64,000 nt of DNA from Garcia nutans (lineage: Eukaryota; Streptophyta; Magnoliopsida; Malpighiales; Euphorbiaceae), in contig CANTUV010000011.1 in assembly GCA_947685225.1 (NCBI GenBank), forward strand, positions 63,104,501 to 63,168,500, written 5' to 3'. The position numbers and the translations under genes were made by a program. Under the pieces are notes generated by a model. The model was given only the letters and a program-made list of their open reading frames with translations, did not search any database and was not told where the DNA came from. Below, in pieces: positions 49,101 through 62,950 of this stretch (its first letter is position 1; each line of letters begins with the position of its first letter).

Positions 49101-49994
49101 GAGGAAGAGGAGCGGCAAGCCATTGCTGCTGCAGACACACATGCTGCCAAGGGTGCCATTGCAACTGCTGAGAATCTAGGAAAACAATCCAGAGTCATGG
49201 ATCCATCTCAAAGGATTCAAGTGATGATAATGTTGGAACTACAGAAAGCGAAGTCAAGGTATCTGAGAGCAAAGACAGTGTAGGCTCAGGTATAGTCCCT
49301 GGCACATCAGAAGTAAGAGGAACTGAAGGTCAAAGTTATAATGGAGCATATGATTCTGTAGCGAATTTACCAATGGAATTCTATCACTATTATTATGGCA
49401 GCAGTAATGATATGGGCACGCTTACTGAGGTGATCTTTGGCTACTTTTATCACTGATTCTTTATGTGCTGCAAAACATAACATTCTTGGTGAACATGAAT
49501 TATTCCTCAGTATCAGATTCAAAGTTCCAATTCTATCAGCACAACATTCTATAATGGATGCATGTTTTGATGTCTGCTCTTTAGTGGGTCGACAGCCGTG
49601 ATAAGCGTTATTCAACCTCATGAAAATATTCACCATTGCTTGCAGGTTAGAAGAACATGGGATGCGTACATAAGACCAGGGGGAAGGTCAGTCTACGAAT
49701 TCCTTTGTCTAGAAATTACTCTAATCCTATGCTAATCCGACGTACCAACTTAAGCCTATCTGATTAATACACCAACTCATGCTTCCTTTTTGCAAGAACA
49801 CCTTAGTCCTTGTAATCTGGCTACTTTTTCTCTTAGCATTATTATTACAATTATTATTAGTATTATTGTTTATTTATTTTATTTAGCCTTCAGTTATTCT
49901 TATATGGATGTACAGCCGGATTCCTGGGCACTGGGTTCAGCCACCATCGCCAGCAGATGACATTTGGGCATCCTACCTTGTTAGGCCTAAATGA
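46175..49994 (+). CDS. U11/U12 snRNP 59 kDa protein (minor spliceosome), two apparent 1-bp deletions
   Basis: Eight coding exons: 46175-46325, 46453-46795, 46913-46996, 47981-48046, 48580-48652, 49045-49429, 49646-49686 and 49916-49994 (TGA 49992-49994). The N terminus is proline-rich (APAPPWLPMLPPNPP) and followed by FWQTTNVHHLLRELKETL. A long charged helical middle comes next (KAKRNKLWRKRKRKRITEML, MEKMKEIAKLKVKEERRRLE), and the conserved C terminus is GHWVQPPSPADDIWASYLV. This is the plant relative of human PDCD7/59K in the U11/U12 di-snRNP, which acts in recognition of U12-type introns in the nucleus (family knowledge). Two breaks spoil the frame. One base is missing near 46320, at the exon 1-2 seam; a GC donor two codons earlier could bypass it. 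One base is missing near 49172 in exon 6. With both taken into account the protein is about 407 residues. It is either a sequence-error case or a dying gene. Confidence 0.8.
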
Positions 49995-52900
49995 TTCTTG
50001 ACTACGCTGGAAAGGGCAGTCTTCCTCAAATGGTATCTTGTAGCGTTTTTTTTAAGCGTTTGCAAAATTCTGTTGTTTCTTAGTTGTTTTATGCAATTTT
50101 ACACCGATTTAAGGTTCATTCTTATCCACAGTTAGGCTTCCTTACATGCCCAACATCATAATATTAATTCCGAGTTAATGCAGATGGTATGCGAATGCAT
50201 CGGGAGGGTAAAAAAGGTGTTCTATGAATGTGAATTCTTTTTCACTTTCCTTATGCTGAATCATGAAGTCGAAACAAAAAGAATTCAGAATTCCATATCT
50301 TAGCAGCGAATTCAGTATGTCCATTTTTTAAACATTGTTATCAGAAATTGGCTGGACTGGATTAATCAGAAACTGGTTTCATTTTCTGTCTGGTCTGGAT
50401 GTGTTACCCATATGATGTGAACATAAAATCGGCCTCCATGAGGACCATGACCTTTGACAAACTTACCAAAGTTCTGACAGTTTAAACTGAACTTGACCTT
50501 ATCAACATTAAATTTAAATATGTTATAGAATAAGTTATTACATTAATTTACTTATAATTGTTTATGAAAAATTGGTATCAAATTATAAAATTCAGACCAA
50601 ATGGTAAAAGCATATATTCTGTTCAAATTCAATATTTGAGAATGCTTCAATATATTTTCTTGTATGACAGTCTTCAACGGTCTTTAGATATCATTTTACA
50701 ATCATCATCACCTAAGCCACCAGCCGTTTCAAGTATTTAATGTATTCTTTAGAGATGATTTTGTGACCAACATCAACTGTCAAGCTGGCAAGTTCCTAAT
50801 AAGGATCAGGAATTAAATTTCTGATCTTGTTCTGTAGTATATTATATTATTCCAAAGCAATATGATTTGGATTGGTCACTGATAAATGCAATGCGAGACA
50901 GGAGAAACCCAGAAAACAAAATTGTTGTGCATATGGCCGAGGTTCCAGATGCCACAAAAATAGGAATATTTTTGGCGTCCTACAATTCGGCAGGTTAGTT
51001 TTCGAAGTTCTGATTGTACATTCGTTAGAAAGGCCTCAATTCTGAGTTCTTGCCCCTCTGCTGGGAACTTCGCATCTAAATACTTCAAAATTAAATATTT
51101 CAAAGTCAATTTCTGTGCGAAAATCAGATCTCCGAACATAAAATCATTTCCAGCAGATCACAGTTCTTACAATCCGACATCGACACCAATCTTCGAAGGT
51201 AAACTTGAATAAAAGTGCATTTTTCACAGCACTCCCTCCATAGGTCCCTTCGTTCGTTTCCTTATTCAAAATTTTCAAATCAAACGCTGCAGAGAAACAA
51301 ACAGATAAGAAAAATAAGAAAAGATGCTCAGTGAATACGAGCCAGAACGAGAGACTCATCTTGTAGGATGGCTACAAAACCATCAAGCAATCGACAGCTT
51401 CTCTATTTTGTTATCGTCATTGCATCTATTTATATGCTATAGTTTTAATTCATTTCATTTACAAGAAAATAGATATAAGAGAAGGATGCCGATAGAAGGG
51501 AACGAGCAGCAACGAAAATTTAAACCCTAAATCTCTGCGGAGAGCTACAATTAGGAGGAGAATGGCCAGCCTGAAAGAATGATGTCTGTCGGCTCTTGGA
51601 TCTTTCTTTTATGAATAGGGCAATACCAGCAACTTAAAATAATAGATATTTTAATTATTTTATTATAAATTTATTATAAATTCTCTGTAAATTAATAAAA
51701 ATTTAATATTTTAATAAATATTTTATAAATTTTAATATTTTTATAAATATTTTATAAATATAATAAATATAAAATTTTTTTTATTTTTTTTATTTTTATC
51801 AAAAACCTGAAAATAAAATAATTTGGCATTTTATATATCACTTTTTTTTATTTTTTTTCAATATCTCACATTTAATATGTAATATACTAGATATATATTT
51901 TTAAAATTTTAATTTATTTTAATATATAAAATTAATATTAGAGATATATTTTTAAACATGGATTTTTTAAAATTTAAAGTTAAGAAATAAATATATTTAA
52001 AAGAAAAATAATATTTTTGAAAATAATTTTATTTTTTAAAATATTTTTAAAGAAATTCCTTAATGAAGCCTGTTGCATTAGCAATTTTAAAGTGTACTCA
52101 TTCGAGATACAATATAAACAATACAATAGAATTTAAAACGTTTCATAATTTTTTTGTGGGGTCAAATTTCATTAAAGATAGGATATATTGGCCATACATG
52201 TCAAATTTCATATAGGATCACAGTCAATTAGATGGCAATTTAAATACATTATTCGTATAATAAGTTGGGTTTACAATATAAAATAATATAAATTATTTAG
52301 GTTGAATTGTCTATTATATTTATTGTAATATTTAGATGTGAGATGAGTTTAACATGTTGAATTAAATTTTTTTAAAAATTCATAATAAAATATACACATT
52401 CATTAATTTTTCCTTTTTACATAATAACTATAATTACGTCTTCGTGTTGTTTTGAAAATATATTTTATTTTATTTTTATTAAATAATCTTAGTAATTTAA
52501 TTATATAATATGAATATTTAAAATATATCACAACAGTTAAAAATAAAATTAAAAAACAAATAAAATATATAAAAAATAAAAATAGTATTTAAAAAATTAT
52601 AAAATAATTATATTATTTACTTATTTATATTCAATTGATAATATCTTACGGTAATTATATAAATGATTTACTTATTTACACTTAATTGATAAATATTTTA
52701 TTATTAATTTATAATTTATTTTTTTTTCTTATTTGAAAAAATATTAATCGTTTTAGTATTATTTATAATAAAACTAAAAAATATATATTTTTAAAGTGAC
52801 GTGAGAGCGTCATTCTAATATAAATTAAAATTGATAATAAAATTAATATTTTATATTAAATGTAAAATATTTTATTTACATATATATATATAAGGATAAA

Positions 52901-54180
52901 ATTAGTAAAAGATAAGTAAAATTATAATTCATCTACAGGAATTTTGCTTTAATTAAAATTTTTATATCCTCGAAGTAATACAATGACATTATTTTAATAT
53001 AAATTAAAATTAATTATAGATATTAATATTTTATATTAAATATAAAAAAATTATATTTTTTAATATAAATAAGGGCAAACTAGATAAAAGATAAGTAAAA
53101 TCATTATTTATTTACAATGATTAAAATTGATAATAAAGATTAATATTTTATGTTAAATATAAAAGATTTATATATACATAAAAGGGCAAAATAGATAAAA
53201 GATAAATAAAATTATTGCTCAGTAAATTTGCTTAATTAAAATATGTGTATTTCTGAAATAATATGAAAGTGTTATTATAATATGAATTAAAATTAATGAT
53301 AAATGTTAATATTTTATGTTAAATACAAATTTTTTTTAATATATATATTCTACTAATATTTAAAAATAAGTAAAATCATTGTAGATGTAGTGATTTTGCT
53401 TCTCCTTCTAATTATTTTTTTTCCTTATATATATAAATATATATATAACAAAGAAAAGCCTATTCTTTTTTTATTTTGAGCAAATGTCTTTTATTTTTAT
53501 AAAAATACAAATGTAGAGAAAAGAAGTTACTGATGTTACAATGACTTTTTTTTTCTCGCGTAAGAACATATTAATCTTAAAATGTATATTTTATTTTTTA
53601 TCACATAATGTAAAAGTGAATTTAATTCTACGAGTAAGAATAACCACTATATTGCTAAATAAAAAAAAGCAAGATGATAACATTTTTAAGATCATAATAT
53701 ATAATTTAAATAAAAAAATTGTTATATAGTTATATATATCCTAAAAGGCTAAACGGACTTAATATTTTACCGTTTCTTTATTTTTTTGGATCCGTTTTCC
53801 CGTTTAGTTTGACTTGAGAAGGTAGCGAAAAAGAAGAAAATAAAAAAAAAAAAAAAAAAAGACGTCCAACAAGCGGTTTTTAGTTATGCAAAGCCTTAAC
53901 TCGTAATTTGCAACGGACCAAACTATAGGGACCTATTTGTTGCTAACCCGCTCAGGCAACATACTTTGCTCTCCTTGAAAAAAAAATAATAATAATATAA
54001 TTACACTATTTATTAGAAACAAATTGAACCTTGCAACTCACCTTGTTTGTTTCAGATCTACCAAAATATACAGATCTGAAATCCACTGTTAAATCTTCTC
54101 TACCCATACAATTCCTTTGAAATTCACTATTCAATTGATTGATTTATCGATTAGCGGAGATTCGTTGCTTTGCTTTGATT
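49995..54180. other. Long intergenic spacer, largely AT-rich
   Basis: 49995-50300 is the probable 3' untranslated region of the 59K gene. 50870-51560 is less AT-rich and has short open frames on both strands, but none resembles a known family. 51600-53500 is extremely AT-rich, with a diverged tandem repeat at about 52795-53340 and an A/T-rich stretch at 51650-51790 that may be a reversed copy of the dispersed repeat at 16755. A poly-A run lies at 53842-53860. The last ~200 bases are the leader of the golgin gene. Confidence 0.45.
52795..53340. repeat. Diverged AT-rich tandem repeat, about 4 units of 140-180 bp
   Basis: The pattern 'taatataaattaaaattgataat', then 'attaatattttatattaaat', then 'agataaaagataagtaaaat', recurs four times, starting near 52797, 52975, 53117 and 53255. 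The copies are degenerate and differ in length. Confidence 0.65.
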
Positions 54181-55396
54181 ATGTGGAGCTCCATTGAAAC
54201 TTTGAAACAAAACCTAAATAAGATTGCATTGGATGTGCACGGCGACGATGATGATGAGGCAGGGTTTGAGATCTATGGCTCCAGTAATGGCCACCATTCA
54301 CCATTCTCTGATCGAAGAAACTCTCACCGTTCCGCCTATTCTAAATCTGCTTCGCGGTCTCCAATGTCGAATGGATTGGACTCACCGTATAATTCTGAGG
54401 TATCTTCTTACGCATTTCGATTGTTTGAATATTTTGATTTCTCTTTTTTTGATTAATTCGTCGTTTTAGTAATTTTATTAGGGTTTAGATGCCTGTAAGT
54501 TGCATGGCCAATGAGTTCCAATTCAAACTAGATTTATAGCTGTGCTGAATTGTTGTTACTGTTATTGCCTTGATGGTATTTGCAGTTGATCTTCTGTCTA
54601 CTTGATTTCACCGTGTTTAATTCACATTTACAATTCATTACGAAGAGCATCTAAGTGCTTTTCATTTAAAAGCATCTTTTACCTAAATAAAGTAGCATAT
54701 TAGTCAATTTTGTGTAATTTTTTTTTTAAATTCGAGGGACTCCTTTAAATTTTAATTTTTCCTTGTTGCTTTTTTTTTTCTGATTTTAATTTTTTCCTCC
54801 TTTTTATTTTACAATAATTTCCTCTTTTTATTTCATTTCACGAGTGGATTGATAAACAATATGCATAAAAGATTTTAAATTTTAAAATAAACAGTGAAAT
54901 TGGCTCACTCTTTGTCTATTGGAGCCTTGTTTTCTTATATTGACTCTTTAATAGTTTGGGGCATATAAAGAGTCAATTGGAGTGCTCTAAATCCGTTTGC
55001 CAATGATATGATGGCAGTAAGTGGTATCTTCATTTGCTGAAATGTGTAATTGTGCCTCATTCCTTGCCCTTTCTCTCCTCTCTTTTTCAGCATCCCTGCC
55101 ACCCAAAAATTAGATGAAAGGATTTTGCAGTCTAATACAACTGGCTAAATTCCATTGTGGCTGCTGCAAATAACCTTTCTCGTAATTTCTTGAATGAGTT
55201 GTTATTGTTCGTTGACCATATTTTTAATTGACAGAACATTCCTATCATTTGTGCTTCCTGTAGATTGAACTTTACAAGTCAGAAATCAGAAGGCTTCAGG
55301 AATCTGAAGCAGAAATTAAAGCATTATCAGTTAATTATGCAGCTTTATTAAAAGAAAAAGAGGTACTTCATTGGCTCTTTGTCACATATATATATA

Positions 55397-55427
<31 letters not shown>

Positions 55428-58400
55428 TCAGTATGGACACATATCCAACTATTTTTTTTTAATTGCTGATTTCAATACGAGACAGGTTATTGAAAAATTT
55501 TGCTTGTAAATACATATGAATTGTGACTTATGATGAACTTCTCCCCAATCTGGAAATGGATGTGGGATTGTGCAAAATCTTTAGTGATGACCTTATAGCT
55601 TTTTTGTTTATTTCATCTAACATTATGATTATGAATGGAATATCCCTTGAGATTATACTCTCACTATCACTGCATGTCATAATCATAAAAGATTTGTTTA
55701 TGGATGATTGACAATTGTGGGAAAATGATTCATAATTTATTAACTTTAAAAATTGAAAGTTTAAAAGGCTGTGCTCTAATCATTTTATAATCACGTTTGA
55801 CATATCTTTGTGATAAGCAAGTTAGGTGCATATAGTTGCAAAATGCATCCTGCACATTATTGCTATTTCCCTTGTTATTTTTTATGTGCTATCTCATTCC
55901 CTGTTAAAAAAAATTACCGGCAAGACATTGTCAAGAATAAGGATCAAATGGTTTCAATATTTGAATTCACATATTCTTCTTTGTTCAGTTTGTTAATTAT
56001 GGGGATTCATCATTGAACTGTGCATCCATTTACCTTTTCTGTAGCATGGTTTTGTCGTTTCAGTTCCTCTAAATGTTAATTAGCTTCACTGGCAAAGGGC
56101 CTTTGACAACTTGAAAACACTGTACCGATACCCCAATTTGACAGGATCAAATTTCCAGATTGAACCAAGAAAATGGCTCATTGAAGCAGAATTTGGATGC
56201 AACAAAGGAGGCTTTGAATGTTTCCAGAAGTGAGAATTCAAGCGCATCGGCAAATAGCATTCATGTGCTCAAAGTATTTCTTCAACTATTGAAATCTGTG
56301 ATGCACAAGTTTTATTTGTTTCATATTATGCATTTGTTTTATAAGTTCTACATTATTGCTTGCCTCCTAGCTTAAACATTATAATTTGTTCAATTTGAAA
56401 TCTTAAATAGATGTCCACAGCAAATATTTATGTTGTTATTAATGTTTTTACTGGGTGCAGTTGTAGTGCATGATGCATCTGGGAAAAAAAAAAAAGAAGC
56501 AGCTATCTATAACTATTGCATATGGTGCATCTTGGTACATGGTTATCCATAAATTTGTTTACCTACTGTTGCTGAGCTTTCATTTGCCAGCTTTGTGTAT
56601 TGCATGCATTTAGTATGTTAAAATGGAAATCAACAGAGAGCTTTTGTTCAGCTTGTTATCTTTTCTCTCTAGATTTTTGTACAAGTTAGAGCAGGATCTT
56701 AAAATGATAACAATCATTCTATCTATGTCAAAACATATAATCACAAGAAAGTAAATTTTGTGGATCATGTTATTTGGACAGAGAATAAAGCTATGCATAT
56801 TGTTTCTAAATCGTTTTAGATATTCTCATTGACTTAAAGTGTCAATGTATCACACCCATGTCTTGAGTTTTGTAATTTAATATAGATTAGTTGAAAGTAA
56901 CTATTATTCTGGATTTTGTGCAGGGAAGTGGTGATCAATTGCCTACCCAGCATCATAATTCTATGACACAAGTAAACAACTACTTTGCTGGAAATCAAAC
57001 ACAGAATGGAGCAGGCAATGGAGCTACACTTATTGATCGAGTCAATGCTGGTCATAGTAAGAAGGAACTTAACAATTCAAATTCTCCAGGGAGGGAAAAG
57101 GTAATGGCATGTTTTGTCCTGTTCTTTATGCTGACATGGATAGTGATGTTAATCTCCAAAACATCTTTTTTAGTGTAGCATGTGCTCAGAGAGAAAATTG
57201 GTGCTTTTTACATGGTGAATGAACTTGACAACAAATATATGAATTCCTTCTAGGAGCTTGCAGATTTGCTCGAGGAGAAAAATAGGTCCCTGGAAGCAAT
57301 GCAAGCTGCTCATGAGTTGCAAATGAAACAGCTTAGAATGGAACTTGACAAGGAACGTGATCAATTAGCAAATGTTCAGATAAAATTACAAGGTAAATTC
57401 CACTACTTTGAAATCTAATTGTGATTATTTGCAATTCCTCAACTTGAATTGTTGTTTGTTTTCTGATGAATTGCTGGCCAAAATTTTCCACATCCTGGGA
57501 ATTTTACTATTTTCAGAGGAGCGTAAATTGAAGGAATCTTTTCAGGAGGAACTCAGGTTGCTAAAAATGGATGAATCCAAAGTGAGTTGGATTGGACTTG
57601 ATCAGTATTAACTCTAAATGTTTTTTCATTCGAGCATTTTGCACATAATTATTTTCTCATTTTTGTATTGATCATGTTTTGGAGCATGCTCTTGCTGTAT
57701 AGATAAATGTTTATAAGCCACTGTATTTTTAAATAATCCTTCTACATGGGTAAGAATTGATGCTATTACCTTCACAGGTAATAAATCATCATTTTTCTAG
57801 CCTTGGAAATTTAATTTGTCAGTGATCTTTGATGAGGGTTACAATTGGTTGACTGGAACTCTTTAGTGGCCTGTTGACTGCTCTGCTTTTTTTTTTTTTT
57901 TTTAAATATTGTAACAAAAAGATCTGGCTAATAATATGTGTGTACCCTAAATTTAATGTCTATTTATGTCTTTATATCTCCTTCATCTTGTGTTTCTGTA
58001 GTTGGTACTTGTTGAAATTTAGGGAGTTTGTGGAATTTTTATGTTTCAGTATGTGTATATCATATTTTTATGAATCACCTTCTTTGATGGTTGTGAGCTC
58101 AGAACTCCATTTTGTGATTGGGAGTTTAGAAACTTTATTTTGCTTTATTTTACTTTATGCTTTTGTCATGATGCCGTTGTTGGAGTATTATATATATATT
58201 CTCTTATTTTGAGGCTCTGACCTATATGTTTCTGCATCTCTATTGTTAGACCTCTTTGGAGATGAGTAAAACACAAAGCAAATTGAATGAGAAAATATCA
58301 GAGATAAGAAGACTGCAAATGGAATTGAGTAGAAGGGAAGATGAAAATGATGATGACACTTCAAAGGGTTTTAAAAAAGTAATTGCAACACTAGAGAAGG

Positions 58401-61400
58401 AGAACACTAACCTCAAGGTTCATACTCTTGTATATTTAAAAAATATCTTCCAAGCAAGATGTGTCCGTATAATGTTAGTAAAATTCATGTTGACTTTGTT
58501 TGGGCTCTTTAAATGCTGTCATTGTGTAGATAGCAAAGAATGAACTTGAGGCTGCCTTGGAAGTGACCAGAAATGCTTCATCTGACAAAACCTTGCTGGA
58601 TAGGGTAATCTCTTTATCTCTCTATCTGCATGCATGCGTGGGTAAAATATTATTATCCCATTTTTACTGACAATGAATATACACTTCTATTGTTTCTTCA
58701 TTCATGTGAATAATTAATTGTATTTCTTTGTCCTCAGGGGGCAGGTTCATCTGGAACTTTTCATGGTAAGGAAGAAATGGAGTTATTGTTACGAAAATTA
58801 GAGAAAGATTTAACGGAAACATGCCGTGAAAGGGATAAAGCATTGCAAGAATTGACTCGTCTTAAGCAGCACTTATTAGAAAAGGTCGCTATCTGTAAAA
58901 TTCCTGTTTCCCCTTGTAGTCTTGTCTGCCTGTTTTCTTCACTTATCACTTATGGGTGATTCTGTAGTTTTAATAATTTACTGAAATTCACTGGCAGTTC
59001 TACTTTCAGATGTGCTGCTAATGATTGATCTTTGGAGCACCTTTGTATGAATGATTAAAGGCATTTGTAAAGACAAACTATACTGATTGATAATCACTTT
59101 ACTAAGTGAAAGGAAGAGATTAATAGATACGATTGCAGTTGTAGTTTTAATGTTTTGCTTATATGCTTTATACTGACTTAAACAAGGAATAAAGTTATTG
59201 TGATTTAGTTGTTCACTTCACTTTACATTTACTTTAAAGATATAAGGATCTGGTTGTTTTCTACTAAATTCATTTCTTGAATAACTTTGACATTTGGCAT
59301 TTCCATCTTAACCTTCATGTGTCTAGTTTTGCTTTTGCTGTATGTATACTGTTTTCTGCCTTAGACATTTGTGTGCAACGACTATGCATTATAACTGCTA
59401 ATACAAATAATCATAAAGGTAATAACAATTAAAATAAATGTAGGTGTGGCAGAATTTCCTCAACTAACAATTGTTTTCGTTTTCAATATTTCATAGGAGT
59501 CTGAAGAATCAGAGAAAATGGATGAAGACAGCAAAATTATTGAAGAACTTCGTGAAAATAATGAGTATCAAAAGGCTCAAATATTACATTTAGATAAAGC
59601 TCTGAAGCAGGCAATTGCCAAGCAGGAGGAGGTCAGGGCAATTAATAGCAATGAAATCCAGAAGACCAAGGAAATTATTGAAGATTTGAATAAGAAACTC
59701 GCAAATTGTATGAACATAATTGATTCAAAAAATGTCGAGCTTCTAAATCTTCAAACTGCTCTTGGTCAGTACTTTGCTGAAATTGAAGCTAAGGTAAATA
59801 TTACTTTGTTTGTCTTAGGCTTCTCTTGGGTTTTTTTGTAATCATCTGTCGTATTTTCCCCCTAATTTTAGTTATATTGTTGTATATGCAGGAATATTTG
59901 GAGCAAAATTTGGCTTTGGCAAGAGAAGAAACAACTAAGCTTTCAGAGCTTTTAAAAGTATGGTTCTCTCTCCTCTCTGCTGTTAATTATGATCTGGTTG
60001 CCCAGGCTTAAGTTTTATTCTTTTACAAATTTGAAATGTGTTTCTTGTTTGCACAAGACTTGTCAGTTTGCATTTTTGAATTATCATCATCTTAAGAGCG
60101 TACGGACTGCAGACATTTTTGGTGTGACCAAGGCAACTGCAGACAAATGGACTGATATATTCTTGATAATATGGCATTATTAGGGTTCCTGTCTTCTTCA
60201 TCTTCCTTTACCAACATAGTTTATCAGATAATGTTAATTGTTATCGAGCGGACATGTGTTTTTTCTTTTTTTTTTATGTTTCCATTAATAAAAAGCTGGC
60301 AAGTTCATGTTGTTAGTAACCTTATCATGTTAATAGGTCAAAACTTCATTATCATGAACTCTTTAATCCCCCCTTTTTAATCCTTTTTTGTTTTATTTTA
60401 TGCATTTTACATTGTCGATATCAAGTTCTCTGGTAAGATACAGTAATAAGACTACAAAGTGCATCTGAGCACCTTTTTCCTGCAATGATAATTTTTAAAC
60501 TAAAAATAGTTCCATAGGTGTGAGGCAGCATATGGTATACCTCATGTGTGACCAGTGTGAGGTAGAAAAAGCCTCTGAGGTCTTCTTTGAATATGAGAAC
60601 GTTGTAGGATCCCAGTGCTTGTTTTACTTATATATGAGGCTTGCTTCCTGATAAGTTCAACATAATTTGCTTTGTTCAGGATTCAGAACGAGAAACAGAA
60701 GCATTAAAGAGAGCGAGGGAAGAAATTTTAGCCAAGCTTTCACATACAGAAAGGATTCTGGCAGAAGCGAAAAACAGGGTAAACAAGCTTGAGGACGACA
60801 ATGGGAAATTACGCCGTGTTCTTGAACAGAGCATGACCAGACTTAATAGAATGTCAATGGATTCTGATTTTCTAGTTGACAGGTTAGATTGTTTAATTCA
60901 TTGGAGTAATTAAATTCATTGGAGTAATTATTGTATTGTTTGTTAGCATTTTGGTCCAGTAATGCATTTTCAAGTAGTTAAACATGGTGTTATTTTGTTC
61001 AGTAAATTTTATTGGTGGCATTGGAGGTTATTTTGTTTGTTACATATGATTGCCTTTTGTTGACAGGCGCATTGTGATCAAATTACTGGTGACCTACTTC
61101 CAGAGGAACCACAGCAAAGAGGTTTTCATCTCTCCTGATGCAATTGGTTAGGATGCATAAGTATGCTGTATAGAGAATTCTCTCGTCATTCTTATTTGTT
61201 AATAAGGGGTTTGTGGTAAAAAAAGCAAGGCCCTACAACTGGATGATTCATTTTAATTAGGATGATATCTAGATATTGGTTATCCAGACAGCTCCAATTA
61301 AAATTTTAATTATTTAGGATATTTAGGCAGCCTTGTTACATTACCCGAAAACAAATATTTCCAATATGGTTTTTTCTTTGGTGTGTGTGTGTAGGGAACA

Positions 61401-62950
61401 ATTTTAACTATAGAGGAAGTTCCTAATATAGATTTGTTGAAAAGAACTTGTATAGTTTTGTTGCTCCCATAGTCCCATTTTAAATTTTGGAATGATGATG
61501 ATTGCTTCTGGCTCTCCCAACTTCATTAAAACACCCACTATTGAATCCTTTTTCCCAATATCTTGTCTCTTTCTCGTTTTGCTGGGGCATGACTTATCTC
61601 GTATGGTGTCTGGAAGGTTCTTGATCTCATGGTTCGGATGCTGGGATTATCTGAAGAAGACAAGCAGAGGATAGGTTTTGCTCAACAAGGTGGCAGAGGT
61701 GTTGTCCGGGGAGTATTGGGACTACCTGGACGCCTGGTTGGTGGAATCTTGGGAGGAAGTTCCACAGATGCACATGCAAATACAGCATCTGAAAACCAGG
61801 TTTCATTGTTTATCCTCATTGCTAATGAATACTGTCTGACCTGCAAAGAATGAATTCATTAGGTTATGGGCATTTTATATGTCCTGTGTATAAATGCTTT
61901 ATTTCATTTTTGATTGTGGTACCATGATGCATTCTTTCTGGACTCTTGTCAATCTGGGGTGCAATGTGCCCAGTAGTGACTGACTCAAAGCTTAGCTCAT
62001 TTATCGAGCTCAAGTATGTTCTTGACTTTCTCTTATCTATCATCAATTTGATCTTGTAAATTGGATTTTGCCTTCCTTAGGCTTTAAGATGCTTCCAAAT
62101 TTGAAATACAAGCTGGATTAGTTGATTTTTTTTCAACTTCAATAACAGTTCATCAAATTCAAAAGGCATGGCCTAGTTATTTAATAATAATTGTCTTCCT
62201 CGGTTTGTTGTTTACAACCCAAGGTGCACATTCAGCCAAGACTATCTGTATATCTTACTCTTTTTTTTTCAATGATTTCCTTTTCTGGATCAACACCATT
62301 AAATATCTCGCTTGACCATTTTTTTGACATATTACATTTTAAAGCCTATAGTTAGATATCAACATTATACACGTGAAAATTGCAATTAGAAAATGATGTT
62401 CAAGTACATTTTCTCTGTAAAAAATGAATAGATCATTCCCTGCAACCATATGCATATTTGTCTGTGTGCATATCTCAGTTCTGTTAACTGTATGTAGATG
62501 GGAAAAGTCATTGTTTTTTTTTCTTATATGCTTCTCTCTCTTATTCAGAGTCATTTCTGTTTCAAATTCTTAGCTTATAGTTTCCGGGGCTGCAATTTTA
62601 ATCTCAATGTTTGTTGTCTACAGTCCTTTGCAGATCTGTGGGTTGATTTTCTTCTCAAGGAAACTGAAGAAAGGGAGAAGAGGGAATCTGCTGAAGATTT
62701 GGATTTACCCGAGGAAGATTCACAAGGAAGAAGTCCTACGTCAGTTGCTGGTTCACCACTGCCGTTGCCCCATATGGCAGGTACTGTATCTGCCATCTCA
62801 AGAGCAAATTTTCCACCAGCGCATAGCTACAACTCTTCCTCTGTTCAAGGAAATTCACGGTTATACGAACATTCTGATTCTGAGTTCGCAACAGTTCCTT
62901 TAATATCCCCAGATAGCACTTCACGGATTTCAAGATTAATGAACCGTTGA
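54181..62950 (+). CDS. GC4: Golgin candidate 3/4 (GRAB-domain coiled-coil Golgi protein)
   Basis: Fifteen coding exons: 54181-54399, 55264-55362, 56145-56273, 56924-57100, 57254-57392, 57517-57581, 58250-58417, 58530-58604, 58738-58884, 59497-59793, 59892-59957, 60680-60882, 61067-61121, 61617-61799 and 62624-62950. All splice sites are GT-AG and all phases join, giving 782 residues with no stop. After MWSSIETLKQNLNKIAL and an acidic, serine-rich segment comes a long coiled coil (about residues 75-580, for example ELADLLEEKNRSLEAMQAAH). A C-terminal GRAB-type module (about 583-632, RRIVIKLLVTYFQRNHSKEV and LDLMVRMLGLSEEDKQRIG) follows. Plant GC3/GC4 are cis-Golgi tethers expected to bind ARF-family GTPases (family knowledge). 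A Gly-rich stretch and a Ser/Pro-rich tail ending SRISRLMNR complete it. GC4 rather than GC3 is inferred from the neighbouring genes. The ATG at 54181 is chosen because it starts the family-specific MWSSI. Confidence 0.9.

Noticed and set aside
50876..51359. Two adjacent minus-strand open frames that might be a small gene.
   Set aside because: No recognisable domain, no consistent splice pattern between them, and composition like the surrounding spacer.
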